Assembly: GCA_944472155.2 (NCBI GenBank)
Contig: OX235277.1
Span: 18,858,804-18,922,803, forward strand
DNA: 64,000 nt
Origin: Trichobilharzia szidati
Taxonomy: Eukaryota > Platyhelminthes > Trematoda > Strigeidida > Schistosomatidae
Reading direction: 5' to 3'
Both the position numbers and the translations under genes were made by a program. This document shows positions 33,940 to 43,910 of the stretch, piece after piece; position 1 is the stretch's first letter; every line of letters starts with the position of its first letter. A model generated the notes under the pieces. That model worked only from the letters and a program-made list of their open reading frames with translations. It was not told where the DNA came from and made no database searches.

Positions 33940-34838
33940 TTTACTTCGGCTATCTCCTACGGGAGGATGAGCCGGCTTCATGAACATCTCGAATCATCGC
34001 TGCCCAGGCGCGGTGATCTGATGCAAGGTTTTGCGACAGGGTTATCCAATTCTTCTTCCACAGACGGAGTCCGTAGACGGTTTGTAGCCCCAGGCACTCC
34101 ATATCAGCCTTGACTGTACCAAGCCCTGTTTTCAGCTGTCCACCCCTGTGACATCGCCAAGATGGTAATGGCGAGGGATTCAAAGGTGATTTGACCAGAT
34201 CGTCATCTGGTTGGCGCAGAACATGACCAAACCACCGAAGGCGACGTTGTTGGACCAGTACTGGAATTTGGTTGATGTTGTAGCAACGAGGACGCACTAG
34301 AGAGTTCATGAAGTTTCATGGGAATTTGGTACGAGTGGTGTCCCCAGAATCGCTCGGCCTTTCGTTTGAGAGTGCAGCTCTAGCCTTTACACAACCAAGT
34401 GTGACCTACAAGGCAGTAGGAGTGGAGTAGGGAGTCCACTATCCATTGGCAGCCGGTGACCGGAGTTCGGTTCATACGCCTTTTTGAATGGGGCCAGACA
34501 TCCAACAAGCCCTTTGTCCGTACGTCTGCCGGTGAGCTCCAGTGAGCTTCATACGCCAGTCGTTGGAGGTTTGGAATCAGGGTTTATCCATCTCCCCTAG
34601 ACTGTCATCTAATGGACAGTCAACCCGGTGAAGAGCTCCAGGCATCCGCTTTCGCCCTCTCACTTTGGTGAAAAACACCTCCGCCACGTGAAGGCAGTGA
34701 GTAGGACTTCCTCAGGAGAGGCTATGTAAGACGCCCGGTCATATGGGAGCATTTCCAGAGGTGTGCGGAGGGTTGGCCAACCCGCATCGCAAGGCACCCA
34801 CCCCCGACCATCCTGAGGCTTTGGAGGCTTAGGTTAGG
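33940..34838 (-). mobile_element. Internally deleted RTE-like LINE (family R3) in duplicated TXNL1 intron
   Basis: Present only in the right arm, inserted between GGTATTAGTTCAGAGAGTT and GTCAGTGTCAATAG. In minus direction a GC-rich non-coding 5' part (34838 to about 34310) is followed by a 119-residue frame with LVQQRRLRWFGHVLRQPDDD, HRGGQLKTG and DHRAWAAMIRDVHEAG, then a short AAGTAAAGTAAA end. It therefore looks like the two ends of a LINE joined without its middle. Confidence 0.7.
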
Positions 34839-35639
34839 TCAGTGTCAATAGTTATTTACAATGGAAATCCTTGAGTGCAAGAGTTTCACTGACAGGTCAC
34901 AATGCCAGCTGACGTTTTTTCACTTTGTACAAATCCAAGTTTTTAATTCTCTTGGTTTGGTTGATGTTTCTACGAATACTGACTGTGAGATATGGTCGGT
35001 GAAAGTCTAAAACTTTTAGTAACTGACTTTCTTTGACCATAAGTGTTTGTGTTCGGTTTTTTCGTGTTAAGTAATATAATATGTTGGGCGTTATTAACGT
35101 TAGAAGTAGATTGTTAATTAAGGAAGGAAAGTCCAGTCGATGTGGTGGTTGTGAAGCTTCATTGATCATGGTGGCTAGAACATGTGGTTTCACATGTAGA
35201 TTAAGTGATGCTCAAGGGAAACAAACGCGAGAAAACCAGGCAGGAAGAGGATGTATTGATCATATATATTCATCTTTCGACAGATTAGGAAATGCAAACA
35301 TACCAGCGACTAACAATTGGCGTATTTCTTCACCTGGAGGCGGAATTTGATACGGTGTAAAGTTCTATGGTTAAGACTCAATCAGTTCAATACTCTTCGT
35401 TTTCATTTCTGTGAAAATGTTCACTGACACATTAAGATATCAAATAGTACTTCTGTCGTAGAGGCTACTTCACTTACCTTTGAGGAAGTATTTTATAAGG
35501 CTTAAGTCTGAAGAATAGTAAAGATGAGTATTGAGAAACTAATTATATGTTAAAATGGTGATAATATCGTATTTTTTAGAATAAAAACTTATAACAGCCT
35601 ATTGCCGTGTACTCCTGTTAGTTTTCTTACAGTACTGAC

Positions 35640-35890
35640 TGACTAACCGACTGGTTCGACCAGTTCAAGTCGCCACACTCCCTCCATGTAGCGCACTGAG
35701 CAAGAGAAGAGAGTAAAGATAGATTCATCAGAAGAGAGATAATAAAAATGGTTTCCTGGTAACAATTCGATCTCCAAGTCATTGAAGTCAGTTAGGGTTA
35801 AGTCCCTTAGTGCATCAATGATGAAATTAAACAGAAATGGAGACATTGGGCATTCCTGACGGACACCACTGGTTGTCAACACTTCGGAAG
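35640..35890 (-). mobile_element. RTE-like LINE (family R1), internally deleted remnant
   Basis: Frame starts TTSGVRQECPMSPFLFNFII, as at 14590, and after ELLPGN jumps straight into the 3' UTR (SVRYMEGVWRLEL matches the tail region). About 880 bases present in the left arm are missing here. Confidence 0.8.
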
Positions 35891-35929
35891 TGTGGTATAT
35901 TTAAATGTTGTGTTCTACTTTATTTTATT

Positions 35930-36055
35930 TCGGTGTAGTCGTGTTCTCTGAGCTGACTGGTTTAGATATGAAGCATTCATTGCCTTACTTTGGGCAACGC
36001 AACGTCGTCAGCAGCACTTCTCAACTAAGCTATCCAGCTCACTGAATACAACTGC
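35930..36055. repeat. Short foldback element, right arm
   Basis: Mirror copy of 14400-14530 (GTAGTCGTGTTCTCTGAGCT ... AGCTCACTGAATACAACTGC). Confidence 0.6.
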
Positions 36056-36130
36056 ACCAGAATCATCTCACCTGAACTACAAATCTTCTCCATTATACCT
36101 CTATGACTTCATTTTGTAATTATTTCTTAG

Positions 36131-36316
36131 GATGCTGCACAACAGTACAATGTTCGATCATTGTCTACATTTGTATTTTTACGTGGCACTTTACCAATCG
36201 ATCGTATTACAGGTGCATCTGCTCAAAAGTTAAGAGATAAAGTTCAAGAGCTTGCTATTGCTGCACCAGACTCACAGGAGGGTGGTTCACAAAAAAGTTC
36301 ACAGTCTTCCAAACAA
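36131..36316 (+). CDS. Duplicated TXNL1-like exon 2 (right arm)
   Basis: This 186-base exon sits after acceptor TATTTCTTAG and before donor GTAGGT. It encodes DAAQQYNVRSLSTFVFLRG and ends QKSSQSSKQ. Relative to 14140-14325 it has Val to Ala after the first Asp and, notably, Ser in place of Pro in the LPTF motif, so the cis-proline conserved in thioredoxin folds is changed (TCTACATTT here, against CCTACATTT on the left). It also has Thr to Ile in ELAIAA and Thr to Ser in QKSS. The splice sites remain intact. Loss of the cis-proline suggests relaxed selection on this copy. No PITH exon follows before the arm ends near 37435. Confidence 0.75.
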
Positions 36317-36519
36317 GTAGGTATTTTTCATCTTTTTTTCTTTTTATCTTGTTAAATTTTCAAATCGTTTAAAAAAATACCCATCTGTGGATATATTAGT
36401 GAGAAAAGGATAAGAAGGTCAGTAAAGATGTTGGTTTTTTCGGCAATTTCATTCCCAAAGCACAGCAGTACAGTCGCATTTATATACATAAGTTCACATA
36501 GATACAACTATTATTTCAT

Positions 36520-37440
36520 ACATTTGGTTCCCTTGATAAATTTCGATAGAGAAAGAAAGACCAGATTTGCAGGTATAAGATGATATCATTCTATTTCACA
36601 GGTTCTTGTCAGCTGCAAACTGCCTGAAATTACAATAGTTATAAATAATAGGATTTCATACTTCAATGTTTGAAAAGTAGTAGAGAAGATATTATAAAAT
36701 GAACGTATCCGGAATATAAGTATTACAATTTATAGTTTAAGTTTATATACTATCAAACTTTGAAAAAAAGGAAGGGGGTGAGAGAAAACAGAAAAATCTA
36801 GTAGACAGTGTTAGCTTGTACGTCAACATGGCAACTCAAGAAGGTCAAAGTTCATCAATTTGAAAGCTTGCTTAGTGAGCTGAGCTCACTAGTGTGTATG
36901 ACTAACCAGCGTAATGAAAGTGCATAAGTTTGGTCTGAGACGTTGGATTGCAATAGCTTCAGCAAGTCGTAGTATATTCACTGTCCTTTGTATGCTTAAT
37001 ATTTTCAAAGATTTGGAAATGTCGATAAAATGGCTGGTATCCACAAAGTGTCTGGTAATTGCACTTTGTGAGTATCTGCTTCCTATTAAGCATAAGTTTC
37101 TCGGAATATGCTCTGAAAACCGGATATAGGCCTTTCTTTCTGTCCTTCCAATGTACTTGCTGCCGCACATGCACGTAAATTTATAAATGCAGTTGGAGGT
37201 AACATCAGCAGGGTACTTATCCAGTTTCGATTGGCTTATAGAGCATGTAGTGCTGTATATAGTGTCACCGGCTTGGCTTCAGGGAAACATCTCTTTATTG
37301 CTCCTTTCATTCGCTTTTCAATCTTTTGCCATACTGTTTCTCCTTTGTATGGGAGGCAAATAAACACTTTCTTCTTTTCAACTGTTGGATACTTCACTTT
37401 CTCATCGTTTTCTTTGCTGCTGTACTTTAGGATAAAGACT
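36520..37440 (-). mobile_element. Penelope-like element 3' part (family A), mirror copy
   Basis: Inverted counterpart of 12970-13955. GIY-YIG motif reads CGSKYIGRTERKAYIRFSEH, then LRLAEAIAIQRLRPNL. Its 5' end is cut at about 37435. Confidence 0.85.
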
Positions 37441-38707
37441 GATTAGGAGCATTAACATCATAAGAGTGAAAAGCATTACAACGCTTACTGTTGCCAGTAA
37501 TTTCATTGAAAAGTTTCCACATGCTGATAGGAGATTTGCATGATAAAAGTGTATCATTATAGATAGCATTAAGATTTTTGATTTCAGATTTGATTTGAGC
37601 ATTAATCTTTTTGAGTCCTAACTTGTCTTTGGATTTGTACAAAGTTTCTTTTTGCCTGCGAAGTTTTTTGAGATAAGGAGATAAGAAGCGGTTGAGGCGT
37701 TTGAATAGTGTTTGTTTCGGACAGCATATATCAAGGCAGAACTTAAGATAATCCGTTATATTGACAATTGTGTCATCTAATGAACTTTCATGGGATAAAT
37801 CCCAGTTAGTATTTTTTAACATGCACCGTAGATTGAGTAAGTTATCGGATGAGTAGCATCTTTGTTGTGCTTTCATAGACAGATGTGAGAAGACTATATT
37901 ATGTGTTTTGCTGTATATTTTTGGTAGAACACGAACAATAGAGTGATCAGAGTTGAGGATCGGTGCATGTTTACGTGTTTCATATATTCCTTCGTCATTT
38001 GTAAAAACTAAATCAAGTGTTTTGTCAAGTCGAGTGGGAAATTTGACAATGTTTGAGTGACCAAGTGCTTCAAGGAAGGAGCAATCTGACGAGTTCAAGT
38101 CCCCAGTAATAACAGATAGAGAGTTATCGAAGTTGGCAGCGGCAAACATGGTGAATTCATCAGCAAAATTTGAAAGATTAGATAGTGAGCAACTTGGAGA
38201 AATGTACATGCTTGTAATAAAGATATGTTTATATTTGGGGAGATGTTTGGGACAACATTTGACGGTGATACAGTCTATGAAGTCATTTGAGAATGAGAAG
38301 CAAACATTATTAGAGATAGACCATTTGGAGTGGATAAAAGTGGCAACGCGGCCCCCATTTTTCTTATTACAACATTGTCGGTTTTGTCTAAATGGGATGA
38401 AGTCTTTTAGTGAGATGAGATTGCCATCATACAGTTCATGTAACCATGTTTCTTGTAATGTGATTATCGCAGTATTGTGATAGGTGTCAGTGGACATCAA
38501 GGATTGTAGGTATATTATCTTGTTTGGCAGAGAACGACAGTTAGTGTTCATTATGACAGGGACCGTAGTTAAGTGTATTGGTGTACGTTGAAGAGCTCGC
38601 TTCCAACCACTACGATGCTTCCCCCTTGATTTCGTGGGAATATGAAAGTCATTCGGTCGTAAATGATTAATAAAGTTACGAGAATAAATCATCCTTTTAG
38701 AATTCAT
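37427..38707 (-). mobile_element. LINE fragment with open endonuclease ORF
   Basis: A 426-residue frame without stops. Endonuclease motifs are NTNCRSLPNKI, LQETWL, ITGDLNSSD, LDLVFTNDE and NSDHSIV. After it comes the linker that precedes RT in jockey/CR1-like elements (LSPYLKKLRRQKETLY, IKSEIKN). RT itself is missing: the sequence is cut at the outer end of the large inverted duplication. The long open frame suggests a young copy. Not the same family as the CR1-like element at 21.2-26.2 kb. Confidence 0.8.
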
Positions 38708-38879
38708 ATTTGGGTGATAAAGAACACAGCTTTTGTAGATTCAAATTCCTCCCCATTCATAAAACGATAATGATATGTAGTCACATGATGTCTGCATTTG
38801 ATTTGACAGTCTGATATACCTTGCTGTATATGTTTATTGATCGATATTCCATTATAACTCACAAAATGCATTATTATTA

Positions 38880-39300
38880 TTATCCTTTAATTCCTACAGG
38901 AACATAGGGCTTCAGCCGTGGGTCTCCATTGCGTTCTCTTCTCTGCTAGAGTCTTCACCTGGCTCCAAGTCTGCCCACACACTTTCATCTCCTCTTCACA
39001 TGACCTCCTCCAAGTCACCCTTGCACTGACGACCAACTCGCCGCTTCCCTTTCGGGTTCCACTCAAGGGCTTGTCTAGTGATGTCACTTGATTGTATTCT
39101 AAGAGTATGGCCAATCCACCTCCATTTCTTCCTGCCTATTTGTTTCACAATCGGTTCCTGGTTGGTTCGCTCCCAAAGATCCCTGTTGCTGATCTTTTCT
39201 GGCCATCTGATCTTGAGTATTGAGCGAAGACAACTGTTAATGAAGGTCTGTAGTTTGTTTGAGATGCTCTTTATGACGCGCAGTGCAAGTCTCTGATCAG
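38880..39300 (-). mobile_element. RTE-like LINE 3' fragment (family R2) in left RCOR arm
   Basis: Minus strand encodes GSGELVVSARVTWRRSCEEEM and SQVKTLAEKRTQWRPTAEAL, preceded by NSCLRSILKIRWPEKISN-like sequence in another frame. The element end carries an ATAATAATAATAATG tail at 38870-38885. Confidence 0.8.
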
Positions 39301-39405
39301 TATAGTAGCACTGACTTCACATTGGAGTTAAAAATCCGGATCTTATTTTTGATGCTGAGTGCTCTCAGACAAAACGCTTTGTCTCTCCATTAACCGAATA
39401 AACAA

Positions 39406-39778
39406 TGTATGACCTTTCTGTCACATGATATTACAACCAATCAGAATTCAATGAGCGTACGAAAAACTTGAATCTCTCTTATTGCTTCATGTATATTAGT
39501 CATTTCCACACATGCTCTTGCATTGCACACTTTTTCACTCTTTCGTACTTGGGTACTTTTCCGCTCACACTCTTTTGTGACAGGTTAAATTTCCTTGTTG
39601 GGAAATACACATATCTTCGTGAACGTGCTGATTTGTCTTCTTCGCGTCAGGACAATTAACTACTCAGCAATACCAGTCTGTACGTTATCGTCCGTTATTT
39701 CACATTAGCGAATATTTACACTCGGTCACTATAATATCGGCAACGACCCCATAACTTATTAACGACGAGTACATAACA
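39406..39778 (+). mobile_element. LTR-like sequence with primer-binding-like site
   Basis: 373 bases starting TGTATGACC and ending CATAACA, followed after four bases by TTGGCAACGGGGATGGG, which resembles the start of internal DNA in Gypsy-type elements. No gag or pol follows; the RCOR block begins 160 bases later on the other strand. Confidence 0.4.
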
Positions 39779-39934
39779 TTTATTGGCAACGGGGATGGGA
39801 TGATATACACGAAAGAAAGATACCTCAAACGTGACTAAGTTTACAGCTCTGAATTACTACTATTATTAATAGCAAAAACAACAACATTGCTACTATTACT
39901 ACTACTAATAATAATGTTAGTAGCAAAAAACACT

Positions 39935-40840
39935 TTAGTGGGATTGTGATGTGTTCAGTGTTGTTAACTGATAAAGGTTAAGTTGTTGGCCGTACATTTC
40001 CACATATGTCGCCACCATACTTGGTGTTTTATTGAACAAACGCTCAGCGAGCGCCTCATAATCGAGGCCCAGTTCAAGGACGTAGTATGAAAGCATTTGA
40101 ATATCCACCGGGCTCCAATTAGGATCTATTGGCACTTCAGGAGGTTTGAAAGCTGAAATACCGTCAAGTACTTTCTTCTCCTTTTCAACAAGTTCTTTAA
40201 TTTGCTCCTCCAATGGATTGGGTAAATCAAGTAATGCAGCATTCAATTCGTTCATCTCTTTAGTGCACTCTTCTGGGGTAGAATTACACATACGCAGGAA
40301 TTCCTTATGTGAATAATAAACTCCAGGAGGTAATCTCGTTCTTGAATCATAAGGCGCCCTTCTAGACAGAATTCCTCTGCGAGAACTACGTTTAATGGGA
40401 CCTACAAAATCATATCTTCTTTCATCCTTCTTTGCTCCATTTGATTGAATACTACAAGAAGCTGTTGCAGCAGCCACCGCGGTAGCAGCTATTTCCTCTT
40501 CGAAGCGTGCATTTCTACGTACAGACAGACGATTGGATGCATTTGAATCACAAGTAGGTAAATTTAGAGAAGATTGAGATAATACAGGAGTTGTATTGGC
40601 TGAACCCCGACCTTTACCACAGCGTCTCTGACGATTACGACTAGGATTTACAGGATCTTTTCTTGAATTATTTTGCATATCACCACCTTGTTGGTGTTGT
40701 TGTTGATCTACATTCTCCAAATTGGCTAATAAATCTGGTGTATGTACTTGTGCCTCGGAGTCTGACACAGTACTTAAGGCACTGTTTTCTGTATCACGAT
40801 CTGACTCATCAGACTCTTCAACTAGTCCATGTACCATCAT
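39935..40840 (-). CDS. CoREST (RCOR)-like C-terminal coding block, minus copy
   Basis: The minus-strand frame codes for 301 residues from the first Met and is open a little further upstream (about 40875). It begins with an acidic Ser-rich stretch (EESDESDRDTE), then a Gln-rich patch (DQQQHQQGG), a basic Arg-rich region, and from about residue 180 a block that can be laid against human RCOR1 (from memory of the family). LPPGVYYSHKEF corresponds to the start of the LSD1-binding linker, a coiled-coil-like helix contains LEEQIKELVEKEKKVLDGI, and a SANT2-like domain starts at NWSPVDIQMLSYYVLELG and includes NKTPSMVATYVEMY. CoREST bridges LSD1 and nucleosomal DNA in a repressor complex. No ELM2 or first SANT domain is seen here; these would be in other exons. 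The stop is at 39935. Assignment by eye only. Confidence 0.6.
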   Translation of the reverse strand: MMVHGLVEESDESDRDTENSALSTVSDSEAQVHTPDLLANLENVDQQQHQQGGDMQNNSRKDPVNPSRNRQRRCGKGRGSANTTPVLSQSSLNLPTCDSNASNRLSVRRNARFEEEIAATAVAAATASCSIQSNGAKKDERRYDFVGPIKRSSRRGILSRRAPYDSRTRLPPGVYYSHKEFLRMCNSTPEECTKEMNELNAALLDLPNPLEEQIKELVEKEKKVLDGISAFKPPEVPIDPNWSPVDIQMLSYYVLELGLDYEALAERLFNKTPSMVATYVEMYGQQLNLYQLTTLNTSQSH

Positions 40841-40987
40841 ATGCAGATGTCGCTTTATTTCAGCATCAAGTGAATCGCCTGTCTGTACGTAGAGTCTGAT
40901 GAGTCAGATCGTGATACAGAAAACAGTGCCTTAAGTACTGAGTCAGACTCCGAGGCACAAGTACATACACCAGATTTATTAGCCAAT

Positions 40988-41773
40988 TTGGAGAATGTAG
41001 ATCAACAACAACACCAACAAGGTGGTGATATGCAAAATAATTCAAGAAAAGATCCTGTAAATCCTAGTCGTAATCGTCAGAGACGCTGTGGTAAAGGTCG
41101 GGGTTCAGCCAATACAACTCCTGTATTATCTCAATCTTCTCTAAATTTACCTACTTGTGATTCAAATGCATCCAATCGTCTGTCTGTACGTAGAAATGCA
41201 CGCTTCGAAGAGGAAATAGCTGCTACCGCGGTGGCTGCTGCAACAGCTTCTTGTAGTATTCAATCAAATGGAGCAAAGAAGGATGAAAGAAGATATGATT
41301 TTGTAGGTCCCATTAAACGTAGTTCTCGCAGAGGAATTCTGTCTAGAAGGGCGCCTTATGATTCAAGAACGAGATTACCTCCTGGAGTTTATTATTCACA
41401 TAAGGAATTCCTGCGTATGTGTAATTCTACCCCAGAAGAGTGCACTAAAGAGATGAACGAATTGAATGCTGCATTACTTGATTTACCCAATCCATTGGAG
41501 GAGCAAATTAAAGAACTTGTTGAAAAGGAGAAGAAAGTACTTGACGGTATTTCAGCTTTCAAACCTCCTGAAGTGCCAATAGATCCTAATTGGAGCCCGG
41601 TGGATATTCAAATGCTTTCATACTACGTCCTTGAACTGGGCCTCGATTATGAGGCGCTCGCTGAGCGTTTGTTCAATAAAACACCAAGTATGGTGGCGAC
41701 ATATGTGGAAATGTACGGCCAACAACTTAACCTTTATCAGTTAACAACACTGAACACATCACAATCCCACTAA
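40988..41773 (+). CDS. CoREST (RCOR)-like C-terminal coding block, plus copy
   Basis: This is the mirror of 39935-40840. The first Met gives 261 residues that are identical to the last 261 of the minus copy, but the frame is open upstream to about 40875 and reads YVESDESDRDTE. The one coding difference seen upstream is STESDSEAQ here against STVSDSEAQ in the minus copy. The linker and SANT2-like domain are complete, with the stop TAA at 41771-41773. The 3' flank (an ATT/AGT-rich stretch, then an LTR-like sequence) is also mirrored. The upstream end joins the palindrome centre rather than a clear splice acceptor, so one copy probably lost its true 5' context. Confidence 0.6.
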   Translation: MENVDQQQHQQGGDMQNNSRKDPVNPSRNRQRRCGKGRGSANTTPVLSQSSLNLPTCDSNASNRLSVRRNARFEEEIAATAVAAATASCSIQSNGAKKDERRYDFVGPIKRSSRRGILSRRAPYDSRTRLPPGVYYSHKEFLRMCNSTPEECTKEMNELNAALLDLPNPLEEQIKELVEKEKKVLDGISAFKPPEVPIDPNWSPVDIQMLSYYVLELGLDYEALAERLFNKTPSMVATYVEMYGQQLNLYQLTTLNTSQSH

Positions 41774-41929
41774 AGTGTTTTTTGCTACTAACATTATTAT
41801 TAGTAGTAGTAATAGTAGCAATGTTGTTGTTTTTGCTATTAATAATAGTAGTAATTCAGAGCTGTAAACTTAGTCACGTTTGAGGTATCTTTCTTTCGTG
41901 TATATCATCCCATCCCCGTTGCCAATAAA

Positions 41930-42302
41930 TGTTATGTACTCGTCGTTAATAAGTTATGGGGTCGTTGCCGATATTATAGTGACCGAGTGTAAATATTCGC
42001 TAATGTGAAATAACGGACGATAACGTACAGACTGGTATTGCTGAGTAGTTAATTGTCCTGACGCGAAGAAGACAAATCAGCACGTTCACGAAGATATGTG
42101 TATTTCCCAACAAGGAAATTTAACCTGTCACAAAAGAGTGTGAGCGGAAAAGTACCCAAGTACGAAAGAGTGAAAAAGTGTGCAATGCAAGAGCATGTGT
42201 GGAAATGACTAATATACATGAAGCAATAAGAGTGATTCAAGTTTTTCTTACCCTCACTGAATTCTGATTGGTTGTAATGTCATGTGACAGAAAGGTCATA
42301 CA
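41930..42302 (-). mobile_element. LTR-like sequence, mirror copy
   Basis: Same 373-base length as 39406-39778 in inverse, with the CCCATCCCCGTTGCCAA motif on its inner side. Confidence 0.4.
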
Positions 42303-42349
42303 TTGTTTATTCAGTTAATGGAGAGACAAAGCGTTTTGTCTGAGAGCAG

Positions 42350-42526
42350 TCAGCATCAAAAATAAGATCCGGATTTTTAACTCCAATGTGAAGTCAGTGC
42401 TACTATACGGATCAGAGACTTGCACTGCGCGTCATAAAGAGCATCTCAAACAAACTACAGACCTTCATTAACAGTTGTCTTCGCTCAATACTCAAGATCA
42501 GATGGCCAGTAAAGATCAGCAACAGG
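42350..42526 (+). mobile_element. RTE-like LINE remnant (family R2) in right RCOR arm
   Basis: Mirror of 39175-39350 (GTCAGTGCTACTATACGGAT, CATTAACAGTTGTCTTCGC). Cut off at CAGGGATAATAAT, where a simple repeat replaces the rest. Confidence 0.8.
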
Positions 42527-42597
42527 GATAATAATATTAATAATAATAATAATATTAATATATAATATAATAATAATATTAATAATAATAATAATGC
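42527..42597. repeat. AATATT/AAT simple repeat
   Basis: Imperfect AAT tract replacing part of an RTE-like fragment in the right RCOR arm. Confidence 0.9.
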
Positions 42598-42695
42598 ATT
42601 TTGTGAGTTATAATGGAATATCGATCAATAGACATATACAGCAAAGTATATCAGACTGTCAAATCAAAGTCAGACATCATGTGACTACATACCAG

Positions 42696-43564
42696 ATTAA
42701 CTGATGCTTTCAAAAGCGAATCCGCGTTTCCAGAAGGCAATCCAAGACACTGATTTCCACTTACTTCTGCCATTTTCATTCACCTCTATGTTGCTGTTTC
42801 TGGAAGAGTTTTACGCTAAACACCATGCCAATCGTGCCAACTGAAATTTCTGCCTTCTGAAACAGTGTTCTCTGATGTCAGTAGTTGTATTTCACTGATA
42901 AACACGACAGTTTTTGGCAGTCCTCTTGATATATTTGTCCAGTTCATTCTTTCACGCCTTAAATAATTATCAGCCCTCACATTCTGATTGAACGTTGAAA
43001 GTCATTTCTCAGTTTTTTACAGAACTCAAGAGAATACCACACACGAAGAAGCCTGTTAAGGGATCAGTAACGTCTCAAGTTTTGCAAGTGTTGTGCGAAA
43101 TTATTTTACAGTTGCTGTTAAACAGGATCCTGCAATATCTCGAGAATCGATGTTGTCCACAATAAAGCATGCATAACAAATTCAAGAAATCATGATGGAA
43201 TTTCATTAGACAATTTTTGAACTCATGCAATAAACTAAATGGATTCTTCTATGAGCCAGTTTAATTTTGTGTGTAAGACAATTGTTACACAGAGTAGTTT
43301 CCCTGCAGACGTCTTCTGTTAATCGGCAGATCAGTTTGTATGCGTCCAGCTAGTCCCTCAGTGCAAAGTGTTTTGGACCATTAAAAAGTTTGAAATTTAG
43401 TCAGACTGATGAAAAGACAAAACTTGGATGCTGTAAGAGACAATAAAATGTCTGGGCTGGAACACAATATTCAAAGTTAGCAAAATGGCTGTGGCGACTT
43501 TCGTCCAGATAATGCTGTTCAGATGAACTGATTAATATGCTGACCATAAATTTAGTCGGCGTTT
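42696..43564. other. No gene recognised
   Basis: AT-rich; possibly decayed repeat upstream of the GIY-YIG fragment. Nothing supportable. Confidence 0.5.
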
Positions 43565-43910
43565 ATTGAAACTGGTGGACATTTACATACCAAGACAATG
43601 AAAAATGTTTATATTGGACGTTGTAAGCGTAATCTCCGAAAACGTGTAGCTGAACACTATCCAGTCTGGTTAATGAAAGGCGAACGTAGAACTGCGAAGT
43701 CGTCTATCTGTGATCACCTGTTAGAGTCAGGTCATTTAGCCCCATGTGATTCATCTTTCAAAGTTATCTACATGGCAAAATCGAGTCGATCCAAAAGTTT
43801 ACTTTTTCTTCATTTATGCATAGCCGAAGCTTTAGCTATACATGAACAGAAACCTAAATTATGTGTTCAAAAACGTTTTGTCAAACCCCTTTCTTTACCT
43901 TGGTCATAGT
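43565..43910 (+). mobile_element. Penelope-like GIY-YIG fragment (family C)
   Basis: A 103-residue frame reads MKNVYIGRCKRNLRKRVAEH, SSICDHLLESGHLA, LCIAEALAIHEQKPKLCVQK. GIY-YIG-type VYIG, the Arg of RKRVAEH and the HL-E-GH block fit PLE endonucleases; the rest of the element is not seen. Frame open and stop intact. Confidence 0.75.

Larger units (their letters stand above)
30374..37435. repeat. Right arm of large inverted duplication
   Basis: Reverse-complement counterpart of 12970-20955, running in mirror order: upstream DNA, TXNL1-like exon 1, exon 2, foldback element, PLE 3' part. It carries one private insertion (33940-34838). The outer end falls inside a PLE coding region and directly abuts the LINE endonuclease ORF at 37427-38707. 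Confidence 0.9.
38775..40818. repeat. Left arm of RCOR palindrome
   Basis: Reverse complement of 40893-42695. It includes an RTE-like 3' fragment, an LTR-like sequence, and the RCOR-like block. The two arms look almost identical apart from a few substitutions and the RTE portion lost on the right. The spacer between the arms is about 75 bases. Confidence 0.9.
40893..42695. repeat. Right arm of RCOR palindrome
   Basis: Mirror of 38775-40818. Here the RTE-like portion between CAGCAACAGGGAT and the AT-rich tail is replaced by an AATATT/AAT-rich simple repeat (about 42527-42597). Beyond it the match resumes at ATGCATTTTGTGAG. Confidence 0.9.

Noticed and set aside
37231..37446. 71-residue plus-strand frame (and its mirror at 12987-13172)
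   Set aside because: Antisense shadow of the PLE coding region on the minus (plus) strand.
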